The notes under the pieces: generated by a model
Databases searched by the model: none
Seen by the model: the letters and a program-made list of their open reading frames with translations, nothing else
Told to the model about the DNA's origin: nothing
Shown here: positions 7,404 through 12,871 of the stretch, piece by piece
Position numbering within the stretch: the first letter of the stretch is position 1
How the letters are laid out: every line of letters starts with the position of its first letter
NCBI GenBank assembly: GCA_900767015.1
Contig: CAAFXQ010000220.1
Coordinates: forward strand, 1-12,871
Direction: 5' to 3'
DNA from: Clostridia bacterium
Lineage (GTDB): Bacteria; Bacillota; Clostridia; Oscillospirales; Acutalibacteraceae
Length of the DNA: 12,871 bases
Position numbers and translations under genes: made by a program

Positions 7404-8848
7404 GTTGCGTCTCCTTTCGGATTGTTGTTGTCATGATTTTCTCCGTCCGTGCTTTTTGCCCGCTTTTCGCTCAGGATTCTCACGTTTTCGTCAACTTGCT
7501 TTTTCTTCAGCGGATACCAGAACCATAAAATCAGCGCAAGAAGGATCAGTCCGATTGCCGGGACGAGCGTGGAAATATCGAAAATGCCCCGCTTGATTTC
7601 GGGCGTAACCTTGTCGGGCGTTGTGTAGCCGATTGCGGTCAGCAGTCCGCCGGAAATCCCCGAGGCTGCCGCTTGTCCGAGCTTTCTTGCAAACGAGTAA
7701 AGCGCATAAACCGAGCCGTCCTCCCGGATTCCGTTTTTGATTTCGGAGTAGTCTATAACGTCCGTGATAAGCGCCCAGGTAACCATGGAAAATACGCCGA
7801 GACCGAGCCATACGAGCGTCTGGAAAAGCATATAGACAACGACGCTCTGCGGCCTTAAAAAGTATAAAATCAATGTCATGATGCCGGCGAAAAGATTCGA
7901 CACCACGCTGATTTCCGCCTTGCCGAATTTACTTGCAAGCGGCTTTGCCAATACGGCCGAAACCGCCATGCCGCCGCCCATGAGCAGTGTTGACGCTGAC
8001 TGCATTTTGGCGCTCGAATAGGTGATCGGATAGACGTAGTTTGCCATCTGCTGCATCGTAAGCTGAGACAGGAGCATGACGATGGAAGCGAAGATAATCG
8101 AAATCAGCGCACGGTTTTTAAACGCATTTTTGAGCATTCTTCCGACGCTGTTTTCCGCCTGAAGCTGTTCGGACGTGACGCTTACGACCCGTTCACGGGT
8201 CAGCGAATAGCAAAGAAGGTAACAGATAACGGCAAGCACGGAGAAAACGCCGGCAATCAGCGTGAATCTGTTTCCGACAATCACGTCGATTCCGAGCACC
8301 TCATCTTTTTGATAGGCGACAAGAGGAATACCGGCCGTTACGACTAAACCGGCGAACATACCGCCCATCGTCCGGTAAGTCGAAAGCGATTGACGGTCGG
8401 ACGGAGAAGCCGAAATGGCGCTTGCCATCGAGCCGTAGGGGATATTGATCGAGGTATAAAAGATCGAGCCCCACAGAATATACGTCACGAAAAGGTAGGC
8501 GACCTTTGCCCCGTAGGGAAGTCCCGACAGCCCGCTTTGATAAATCAGAAACGAGGCGAGTGCAACGGGAACACACATTCTTTTGATCCACGGGCGAAAT
8601 TTCTCCTCGGGTGTCTGACGGCTTCTGTCGCAGATTCTGCCCATGGCGACGTCGGTAAAAGCGTCGACAAACCGGGCAATCATCATAATTGCGCCGACTA
8701 CCGCACCTGACACACCCATGACGTCGGTATAAAACTTCATCAGAAACGACGAGGAAAGAATAAAGGTAAAGTCGTTTCCGAAGTCCCCGAATAAGTAGCC
8801 TATTTTATCTTTGGCACCGAACGGTCTTGTTTCCGTACTGTTTTTCAT
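7400..8848 (-). CDS. GPH-family sugar:cation symporter (MelB-like MFS transporter)
   Basis: A protein of about 482 residues with twelve hydrophobic segments. It has the GPH (glycoside-pentoside-hexuronide:cation) signature GYLFGDFGNDFTF near the N-terminus, and then RFVDAFTDVAMGRICDRSR with the acidic residues used for cation coupling, followed by FRPWI. The cytoplasmic central loop (TRERVVSV) and a second-half ALITDVIDYSEIKNG also fit the family, whose members import di- and oligosaccharides or glucuronides with Na+ or H+. The open frame reaches 8875, but the ATG at 8848 is preferred: GGAAAGG precedes it, while the upstream ATG has no ribosome site. It is first in a two-gene operon, its stop overlapping the GH2 start by four bases. 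The C-terminal tail is basic and polar. Confidence 0.93.
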   Translation of the reverse strand: MKNSTETRPFGAKDKIGYLFGDFGNDFTFILSSSFLMKFYTDVMGVSGAVVGAIMMIARFVDAFTDVAMGRICDRSRQTPEEKFRPWIKRMCVPVALASFLIYQSGLSGLPYGAKVAYLFVTYILWGSIFYTSINIPYGSMASAISASPSDRQSLSTYRTMGGMFAGLVVTAGIPLVAYQKDEVLGIDVIVGNRFTLIAGVFSVLAVICYLLCYSLTRERVVSVTSEQLQAENSVGRMLKNAFKNRALISIIFASIVMLLSQLTMQQMANYVYPITYSSAKMQSASTLLMGGGMAVSAVLAKPLASKFGKAEISVVSNLFAGIMTLILYFLRPQSVVVYMLFQTLVWLGLGVFSMVTWALITDVIDYSEIKNGIREDGSVYALYSFARKLGQAAASGISGGLLTAIGYTTPDKVTPEIKRGIFDISTLVPAIGLILLALILWFWYPLKKKQVDENVRILSEKRAKSTDGENHDNNNPKGDAT

Positions 8849-8877
8849 TATCAGCAAACCTTTCCGAAATAGCATTG

Positions 8878-8889
8878 AATTCCGGAATT
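8878..8889. promoter_or_regulatory. 12-bp perfect palindrome in the leader of the symporter-GH2 operon
   Basis: AATTCCGGAATT is a perfect dyad about 30 bases upstream of the symporter start codon. Sugar operons of this type are often controlled by an adjacent dyad-binding repressor, but no regulator gene is next to it and no sure promoter is seen. It is listed as a candidate operator only; a 12-bp palindrome can occur by chance. Confidence 0.25.
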
Positions 8890-8936
8890 TATTTTGCCAA
8901 AGCAGACGGAAAATATACCTCGCTGTCTATTGTACA

Positions 8937-9112
8937 AACGTATGGCAACCTCTAAAAACATCCCGGCATTTGTCATAATGCACAACTAATGCCGTCTTTG
9001 TCGTTAAAAATCCTTGAAATACACAGAGTATTCCTACGGATTTTTGCCTAAAATCCGACATCATTTGTGCACTATGCCAAACGCCTTGAGTTTTTAGAGA
9101 TTGCCGTATGTT
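8937..9112. repeat. 176-bp near-perfect palindrome, MITE-like element
   Basis: The two halves (about 8937-9022 and 9028-9112) are inverted copies that can fold into one long hairpin with a 5-base tip (AATAC 9018-9022 with GTATT 9028-9032). Exact arm matches include CTCTAAAAAC 8950-8959 with 9090-9099, TGCACAA 8979-8985 with 9065-9071, and AAAAATCC 9006-9013 with 9038-9045. One single-base indel and scattered, mostly transition substitutions separate the arms. It contains no ORF of note and no transposase. Size, symmetry and intergenic location fit a miniature inverted-repeat element or a large cruciform. No clear target-site duplication is seen. It sits between the B-repeat protein's terminator and the symporter start, about 90 bases before the latter. 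The structure is seen; mobility is inferred. Confidence 0.75.
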
Positions 9113-9134
9113 AAATCAAGGTTGCAATTTAATT

Positions 9135-9165
9135 AAAAAAAATCGGCGCTCCGCAAAGAACGCCG
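9135..9165 (-). terminator. Intrinsic terminator of the B-repeat protein gene
   Basis: On the minus strand CGGCG (9165-9161) pairs with CGCCG (9148-9144), with an additional TC/GA pairing inside, and is followed by a run of eight T (9142-9135). It begins 16 bases after the stop codon at 9182. Confidence 0.88.
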
Positions 9166-9181
9166 AAAATTTTCGATTCAT

Positions 9182-9691
9182 TTATGCAATTGTTGCTTCA
9201 ACGTCAGTGGTCGTAAAGTATTCGCTTTCAAAATCCTGAATGTCCTGGAAAACGCCGAGAAGCTTCTGAACCAGTCTCTGAAGCGTCAGAATAGCGGTCT
9301 GAATGACACGGATAACACGGGGAAGATTGTCTGTTTTTTCGGTCCAGACAGCATAGAGCGTTACCTGGCCGTCGACGTAAATCTTGTCGCCTTCGTAATA
9401 AAGGTTGCCTTCCTCGTCCTGCCAGCAAACAAATTCATGGTCAACTGCGATCGGAGTATCTCTTGTAACCGTGACATAGCCCGGACCGTCAACCTTGATG
9501 CTGGGGTTGGGCTGATACATCATGGAAACGCCGCTTGCGGTTTCGTTCTGATATAAAATGCCGTACAAGAAGCCCTCGTCTTCGCCGATGAGACTGCTCA
9601 GTTCATCAAAGGTGCCGGCGGCCGAAGCGGTAATCCCGAAGACCGAGAAAATACAAAGTAATGAAAGAAATACAGCTATAAACTTTTTCAT
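9182..9691 (-). CDS. Small secreted protein with one InlB/Flg_new-type B-repeat
   Basis: A 169-residue exported protein of unknown function. MKKFIAVFLSLLCIFSVFG is a signal peptide with probable cleavage after A22-S23-A24. Residues about 72-117 match a single Listeria-Bacteroides (InlB B-repeat, Flg_new) unit: a beta-strand start, FVCWQDEEGNLYYEGD, and the characteristic ending QVTLYAVWTE. Repeats of this kind are beta-grasp-like modules of surface proteins. Residues about 123-155 form a probable amphipathic helix (VIRVIQTAILTLQRLVQKLL) and the acidic C-terminus has no sortase motif or membrane anchor, so the protein may be released or bind the surface through the helix. GGAGG upstream and a clear signal peptide fix the start at 9691. 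It is monocistronic, with its own promoter and terminator. Confidence 0.8.
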   Translation of the reverse strand: MKKFIAVFLSLLCIFSVFGITASAAGTFDELSSLIGEDEGFLYGILYQNETASGVSMMYQPNPSIKVDGPGYVTVTRDTPIAVDHEFVCWQDEEGNLYYEGDKIYVDGQVTLYAVWTEKTDNLPRVIRVIQTAILTLQRLVQKLLGVFQDIQDFESEYFTTTDVEATIA

Positions 9692-9718
9692 AAAGAAACC
9701 TCCTTTATCTTTTTTCTT

Positions 9719-9746
9719 ATTATAGCTTGCCCATTTCGAATGTTAG
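9719..9746 (-). promoter_or_regulatory. Probable promoter of the B-repeat protein gene
   Basis: On the minus strand a perfect TATAAT (9724-9719) lies 27 bases before the start codon, with CTAACA (9746-9741) 16 bases further upstream as a weak -35 (4 of 6 consensus bases). The -10 is convincing, the -35 less so. Confidence 0.45.
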
Positions 9747-9793
9747 TTATAAATCGGAATATAAGCAAGATATAATTCATGATTTTTTTACAT

Positions 9794-10297
9794 TTATTTT
9801 GTTTCTGTTTTGTTTTCGGACTGTATATTGCCTGAAGCGCCGAGCTTTTTGAAACCGATAACCCCGATTATCAGAAACGTGAGAATGAAAGCGTGAACGA
9901 TGATGTCGATAAAATCGTCCTGAGCGAGCGGTGAAAAGAACCCCGACAGTTTCCCGATGAGCATAAATACGGTGTCAAAGCTGTACAAAGCAAGACAGCC
10001 GAAAAGAACGACCGGCTTTTTTTGAGACAGAACCGTAAAAACAATGGCAAGAATCATAAAGGCCGCAATCACGGCGGCTGCCGCAGCTTTCGGAAATGTA
10101 CCCCTGAATTCGGGGAAAAAGGCAGAATACTTCATGAAAAACTCAACGGTGTAAAGGCTGAAATAAAAATTGGTGTTTCCGGAAGCAATCGCTTTTAAAA
10201 TGTAGATCAATGTAAGAACCAACGATATGGCCATTGCCCCTTGGGCAGTTTTTATGTCGGTCTGATGCCGTTTAATCTGAAATTCACTGTTGTTCAT
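9794..10297 (-). CDS. Hypothetical four-span membrane protein
   Basis: A 167-residue protein that I do not recognise as a named family. Four hydrophobic segments are visible at about residues 20-39, 71-91, 96-117 and 129-149. A polar N-terminus (QIKRHQTDIKTAQG) and a hydrophilic tail (SENKTETK) probably both face the cytoplasm. The loop between spans 1 and 2 is aromatic (NFYFSLYTVEFFMKYSAFFPEF). There are no obvious catalytic or metal-binding motifs. AGGAGGT lies 6 bases before the ATG at 10297. It starts 33 bases after the trmL stop on the same strand, with no terminator between, so it is probably read from the trmL promoter. No clear terminator follows its stop. Confidence 0.8.
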   Translation of the reverse strand: MNNSEFQIKRHQTDIKTAQGAMAISLVLTLIYILKAIASGNTNFYFSLYTVEFFMKYSAFFPEFRGTFPKAAAAAVIAAFMILAIVFTVLSQKKPVVLFGCLALYSFDTVFMLIGKLSGFFSPLAQDDFIDIIVHAFILTFLIIGVIGFKKLGASGNIQSENKTETK

Positions 10298-10330
10298 AGG
10301 TACCTCCTGTCGTTCAGATAGTCGTTTTCT

Positions 10331-10831
10331 TTAATCCCACTTGAGTCTTGCCAATTCGCCTTTCATTTGAAGCTCAGGAAAGCCCCACTGTCTTAACACT
10401 TCGTAGACCCCTACGGCGACAGTGTTGGAAAGGTTGAGGCTTCTCGCTTCGTCAATCATCGGAAGCCTGACGCATTTGTCGGGATTGGCTTTCAGCAGTT
10501 CTTCGGGAAGTCCCGCATCTTCCCGGCCGAAAACAAGATAGGAATCATCGGGATATTCGGCGTCCGAATAAAGATTGCGCCCTTTTGTAGTAAAATAGAA
10601 GAAATTACCGTTTTGATTTTTGTCGAAAAAATCGGAAAGCGAGTCATAATAGGTGATGTCGAGAAGATACCAGTAATCAAGTCCCGCTCTTTTGAGTTTT
10701 TTGTCGTCAACGGTAAAGCCCATGGGTTTGACAAGATGAAGTCTTGCTCCCGTTGCGGCGCAGGTTCTTGCGATGTTTCCCGTGTTCTGCGGGATTTGCG
10801 GCTCAACAAGTACGATATTAAGCTGTGACAA
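10331..10831 (-). CDS. trmL: tRNA (cytidine(34)-2'-O)-methyltransferase TrmL (SpoU/SPOUT family)
   Basis: A 166-residue cytoplasmic methyltransferase that 2'-O-methylates the wobble base C34 or cmnm5U34 of certain leucine tRNAs using S-adenosylmethionine. The three SPOUT knot motifs are present: QNTGNIARTC (15-24, with N16 and R22), LVFGREDAGLP (99-109) and RSLNLSNTVAVGVYE (130-144). Length matches the family (about 155-165). The open frame continues to an ATG at 10894, but that ATG lies inside the -35 box of a good promoter. The TTG at 10831 is preceded by GGTGGTG at 5 bases and begins the conserved SQLNIVLVEPQIPQNTG, so TTG is chosen. It probably heads a two-gene unit with the downstream membrane protein gene and is divergent from the deacetylase operon. 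Confidence 0.92.
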   Translation of the reverse strand: MSQLNIVLVEPQIPQNTGNIARTCAATGARLHLVKPMGFTVDDKKLKRAGLDYWYLLDITYYDSLSDFFDKNQNGNFFYFTTKGRNLYSDAEYPDDSYLVFGREDAGLPEELLKANPDKCVRLPMIDEARSLNLSNTVAVGVYEVLRQWGFPELQMKGELARLKWD

Positions 10832-10865
10832 ATTATCACCACCAAGCTGAATTATTAACCTAATA

Positions 10866-10894
10866 ATGATATACGTTAATCGGATTTTTTTCAA
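10866..10894 (-). promoter_or_regulatory. Sigma-A promoter of trmL
   Basis: On the minus strand TTGAAA (10894-10889), a 17-base spacer and TATCAT (10871-10866). Transcription would begin near 10860, downstream of the first in-frame ATG at 10894, which is why the TTG start at 10831 is preferred for trmL. Confidence 0.65.
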
Positions 10895-11054
10895 GTGTTT
10901 GCATGATTTTTCAAATTTTTCTTTTTTTTCGGCGGATTATTTGCTTTTGAGGGGAAAAACTAAAGCAGACGGAAAAACTGTGTATTTCCGCAAATGAAAG
11001 GCGGCATGAAACCGTTTTGTGACTGCCTGAAATCAAGTGAAAGGAAGAAGATTT

Positions 11055-11234
11055 ATGAGCATGAAAGGAATCATGACAGGAGTAACTGTCGGTATGGCTT
11101 TGGGCGGAGCGACTGCGTATATCAAGGGCGCAATGGCCGGCTCGTCCATGAAAAAAGCATACAAGAAAAAGGCGGCAAAAGCCGCAAAAGCAATGGGGCA
11201 CATGCTTGATGATGTGCAGTGTCTGTTTAAATAA
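11055..11234 (+). CDS. Small glycine-rich, basic membrane protein (YtxH-like)
   Basis: A 59-residue protein. It has an N-terminal glycine-spaced hydrophobic segment (IMTGVTVGMALGGATAYIKG, about 6-25), and then a strongly basic helix rich in Lys and Ala (KKAYKKKAAKAAKAMG) and a short DDVQCLFK tail. The glycine-zipper-like span followed by a charged helix resembles YtxH-type small membrane proteins, whose role is unclear; the match is by general shape only. AAGGAAG upstream supports the ATG at 11055; an internal ATG two codons later is possible. It precedes the deacetylase lipoprotein gene by 33 bases on the same strand and is probably co-transcribed with it. No convincing promoter is visible in the 160 bases before it. 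Confidence 0.75.
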   Translation: MSMKGIMTGVTVGMALGGATAYIKGAMAGSSMKKAYKKKAAKAAKAMGHMLDDVQCLFK

Positions 11235-11267
11235 GCGGCTGACGATGCCGCAGACGGAGGGAAAACT

Positions 11268-12350
11268 ATGAAAAGACTAATCAGTGTAATCGCTTTGCTG
11301 TCGCTTCTTTTATCGCTCGGCGCCTGCTCAAGACGCAAGGAAGAGATGAAAGAAAGCTTCACCGATATGCTGACCGATGCTTCCGAGGCTTTTACGACCG
11401 AACGGAGCACGGCGGACACGGCGACAACGACCGAAAGAGCAAACGAACCGACGACCGACGGATCAACAACAAGAAAAAATCCGACAGCGGCCGCCGAACA
11501 GCAAACGCAGGTTGAAGTCAGCACGACCGGAGCGGACAGTACAGGCGAAAGCCGGAAAATGATTGAAACAGGAAAGCCCGACGCAAATGCGATTGCGGGC
11601 TTTTCCGCTTTACAGCCCGTGGAATACACCGTTTCCGCCGACACGAAAGGGTTGAGCAACCAGAAAATCTGTCATTCGCACGGCCCGGCAAGCGGAGGAC
11701 AGCCGCATTATACCGTCGTTGAATTTCAGAATACATTTGACAAATACGGCGCTTTGACGCTTGACAGAAAAAGCAAGGGGAAAGTGCTGTATCTTACCTT
11801 TGACTGCGGCTGGGAATATGAAAACCTGACATCTAAGGTGCTCGATACGCTGAAAGAGAAAAATGTGCCGGCGGCTTTTTTCTGCACCCTCGATCATATC
11901 AAACGACAGCCGGAGCTGATTGCCCGAATGATAAAGGAAGGGCACATCGTCGGCAATCATTCGGCGACGCACCCGTCGTTCGCTACAATCAGCCGTGAAA
12001 AAATGGTGAACGAAATTGAAACGACCGAAAACTATCTTCGGGAAAACTTCGGCTATGCGGCGAAGTATTTCCGTTTTCCTGCCGGCGAATACACTGAGAA
12101 CGCTTTGGATCTTGTGTCTTCGCTCGGATATATGAGTGTATTCTGGTCGGTTGCCTACAATGACTGGAATGTTGACAAAATACAGGGCAAGGACTATGCG
12201 GTCAAAACCGTAACCGACCGGCTTCACGACGGAGCGGTTATTCTGCTTCACAGCGTTTCGAAAGACAATGCCGCCGCCTTGGGCGAAATCATCGACAAGG
12301 CAAGAAGCATGGGGTACGAGTTTAAATCGCTGAGGGACTACGGAATATAA
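11268..12350 (+). CDS. PdaA-like polysaccharide deacetylase lipoprotein
   Basis: A 360-residue exported protein. The signal peptide ends in lipobox LGAC with C20 lipidated. Residues about 36-100 are a low-complexity Thr/Glu/Ala linker. The NodB-type deacetylase domain spans about 172-357: LYLTFDCGWEYEN (D179 as catalytic/metal Asp), GNHSATHP (metal H231, H235), FRFPAGEY (269-275) and the active-site histidine in ILLHSVSKDNAAAL (H328). The motif set TFDxG(Y/W)E, SVAYNDW and LLHSVSxDNAxAL is that of PdaA, which in Bacillus deacetylates muramic acid during spore cortex muramic-delta-lactam formation. Bacillus PdaA is not a lipoprotein, so a vegetative wall role is also possible. GGAGG 7 bases before the ATG supports the start. 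It follows the small membrane protein gene. Confidence 0.93.
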   Translation: MKRLISVIALLSLLLSLGACSRRKEEMKESFTDMLTDASEAFTTERSTADTATTTERANEPTTDGSTTRKNPTAAAEQQTQVEVSTTGADSTGESRKMIETGKPDANAIAGFSALQPVEYTVSADTKGLSNQKICHSHGPASGGQPHYTVVEFQNTFDKYGALTLDRKSKGKVLYLTFDCGWEYENLTSKVLDTLKEKNVPAAFFCTLDHIKRQPELIARMIKEGHIVGNHSATHPSFATISREKMVNEIETTENYLRENFGYAAKYFRFPAGEYTENALDLVSSLGYMSVFWSVAYNDWNVDKIQGKDYAVKTVTDRLHDGAVILLHSVSKDNAAALGEIIDKARSMGYEFKSLRDYGI

Positions 12351-12441
12351 ATGAAGCACGGCTTCGCCGCATGAAGCGGCACAGAGCGCCATGAAGCGTG
12401 CCTGCGGCACATGAAATGTGCTTTGCACATTGTGGTCGCGG
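12351..12441 (+). repeat. Tandem array of 20-base ATGAA units ending in TTGTGGTCGCGG (copy B)
   Basis: Directly after the deacetylase stop codon, ATGAAG recurs at 12351, 12371 and 12391 and ATGAAA at 12411, an exact 20-base period. The 14 bases after each start differ, but several are themselves small inverted repeats: GGC-TTC-GCC, GTGCC-TGC-GGCAC and TGTGC-TTT-GCACA. The last unit runs into TTGTGGTCGCGG (12430-12441), the same 12-mer found inverted at 1-12 next to another ATGAA-type run. Constant leader, variable hairpin and fixed boundary suggest an expandable interspersed repeat. The constant part is too short for a CRISPR repeat. Confidence 0.75.
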
Positions 12442-12520
12442 GGTGACTTAGCAGTGACCGAAGTTTTTGCCCGCACAGGAGGCATTGCTGTGTCGGAAGG
12501 CTTGTAATCATAATAATTTT
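12430..12520 (+). other. Candidate structured element downstream of the ATGAA array
   Basis: This stretch has no ORF but can fold. GCGGG (12438-12442) can pair with CCCGC (12470-12474), and CCGA...CACAG (12458-12478) with CTGTGTCGG (12488-12496), and local GGTCGC/GTGACC pairing is also possible; some of these are mutually exclusive. With the strong hairpin at 12523-12548 after it, the segment resembles a small RNA or a mobile-element end. I do not recognise it as a known riboswitch or RNA class. The base-pairing is seen, RNA status is a guess. Confidence 0.3.
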
Positions 12521-12522
12521 GG

Positions 12523-12551
12523 CACGGACGGTTTTTTGACCGTCCGTGTTT
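12523..12551 (+). terminator. Strong hairpin terminator between the repeat region and mreB/mbl
   Basis: A perfect 10-bp stem pairs CACGGACGGT (12523-12532) with ACCGTCCGTG (12539-12548) around a T-rich loop and is followed by only TTT before GGG. The stem is very stable but the U-tract is short. It probably ends the deacetylase transcript, or a transcript of the structured element, before the mreB promoter. Confidence 0.65.
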
Positions 12552-12636
12552 GGGTTGAGGAAAGCTCCTTTCTCGGACGCACAAGTTAGATGCTTTTGAT
12601 GTTCTTGAAATTTTCACATTTTTTTCGAAAACCCTA

Positions 12637-12665
12637 TTGAGTCTGTCGGGACTTTAGTTTATAAT
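12637..12665 (+). promoter_or_regulatory. Sigma-A promoter of the mreB/mbl gene
   Basis: TTGAGT (12637-12642), a 17-base spacer and a perfect TATAAT (12660-12665) lie 84 bases before the start codon at 12750. A second TATAAT at 12675-12680 has no good -35. The implied leader of roughly 75 bases contains a small hairpin (CTGCG 12697-12701 with CGCAG 12710-12714) of unknown meaning. Confidence 0.7.
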
Positions 12666-12749
12666 AAAATAGTCTATAATGTGATACTATGCGTACCTGC
12701 GGCTTTTTGCGCAGTGTTCGCTTTCCATATCCGAAAGGAGCGAATATAT

Positions 12750-12871
12750 ATGTTATTTTCACAGGATATCGGTATCGATCTCGGTACGGCAAACACCCTT
12801 GTTTTTGTCAAGGGCAGAGGCATTGTGATCCGTGAGCCGTCCGTCGTTGCCGTCAATGTCAGTGAAAGACC
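12750..12871 (+). CDS. mreB: Rod shape-determining protein MreB/Mbl (N-terminal part, cut by window end)
   Basis: Only the first 40 codons are present. The peptide begins MLFSQDIGIDLGTANTLVFV and continues KGRGIVIREPSVVAVN, which is the phosphate-1 loop and first strands of the bacterial actin MreB/Mbl (IDLGTANT is diagnostic). These proteins form ATP-dependent filaments under the membrane that direct lateral wall synthesis. MreB and Mbl cannot be told apart from this fragment, so the symbol is provisional. AAAGGAG 9 bases before the ATG and the promoter at 12637-12665 support the start. It is an independent unit from the deacetylase operon upstream. Confidence 0.93.
   Translation, partial: MLFSQDIGIDLGTANTLVFVKGRGIVIREPSVVAVNVSER

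Noticed and set aside
6729..7436. 235-codon plus-strand open frame opposite the GH2 gene
   Set aside because: It is antisense to a well-supported enzyme, has no recognisable domain or ribosome site, and the composition is that of a shadow frame.
8849..8875. Nine-codon N-terminal extension of the symporter (ATG at 8875)
   Set aside because: No ribosome site before 8875, while the ATG at 8848 has GGAAAGG upstream and gives the usual GPH N-terminus.
8937..9112. Simple back-to-back terminators
   Set aside because: The stem is far longer than a terminator, has no terminal T-run at its ends, and the adjacent gene already has its own terminator at 9135-9165.
10971..10991. Small hairpin CGGAAA/TTTCCG before the small membrane protein gene
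   Set aside because: Only 6 bp, no T-run, no link to a known regulatory class; not distinguishable from chance.
12351..12430. CRISPR array
   Set aside because: The constant part is only about 6 bases in a 20-base period, the variable parts are self-complementary, and no cas genes are nearby.
11610..12617. 335-codon minus-strand open frame opposite the deacetylase gene
   Set aside because: It is antisense to clear PdaA motifs and runs through the repeat array and terminator hairpin; Arg/Cys/His-rich composition without domains.

Overview
This window looks like chromosomal DNA from an anaerobic, low-to-mid GC Firmicute, probably an uncultured gut-type member of the class Clostridia (Oscillospirales/Ruminococcaceae-like). 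The signs are strong AGGAGG-type ribosome sites, sigma-A promoters with 17-base spacers, TTG as well as ATG starts, lipoproteins with Gram-positive lipoboxes, a PdaA-type deacetylase, a GPH sugar symporter with a family 2 glycosidase, and an oxygen-sensitive Fe-S flavin enoate reductase. The taxon is an inference from gene content; no rRNA is present.

Layout, left to right. Bases 1-42 hold the end of a short interspersed repeat. An AraC-type regulator with a GyrI-like effector domain (194-1066, +) converges on a 2-enoate reductase/2,4-dienoyl-CoA reductase-like flavoprotein (1136-3211, -), and the two share a bidirectional terminator. Divergent from the flavoprotein, a strong sigma-A promoter drives a three-gene overlapping operon (3423-5108, +): a TlpA-like thioredoxin lipoprotein, a 51-residue single-span CXXC protein of the CD1871A type, and a NapH/NosR-like polyferredoxin membrane protein. 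Next is a GPH sugar:cation symporter translationally coupled to a GH2 beta-glycosidase (8848-5172, -). It is followed by a 176-bp near-perfect palindrome (8937-9112), a secreted protein with one InlB/Flg_new-type B-repeat (-), an unknown four-span membrane protein (-), and the tRNA methyltransferase TrmL (-). Divergent from trmL are a small glycine-rich membrane protein and a PdaA-type polysaccharide deacetylase lipoprotein (+). The last 400 bases before mreB/mbl (partial, 12750-end) hold a tandem array of 20-base units beginning ATGAA, a conserved-looking structured tail, a strong hairpin and the mreB promoter.

How the parts work together. The TlpA/CXXC/polyferredoxin operon reads as a trans-membrane electron relay: cytosolic reductant, ferredoxin-type clusters in the membrane protein, then an extracytoplasmic dithiol. 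It is the best candidate here for a poorly described system. The symporter and GH2 enzyme form a minimal import-and-hydrolyse cassette for a beta-glycoside. The deacetylase and MreB/Mbl both act on the cell wall but have separate promoters.

The most unusual non-coding features are the long palindrome at 8937-9112 and the repeat family seen at both ends of the window. In that family a degenerate ATGAA array abuts the same 12-mer, TTGTGGTCGCGG, once on each strand (1-12 on -, 12430-12441 on +).
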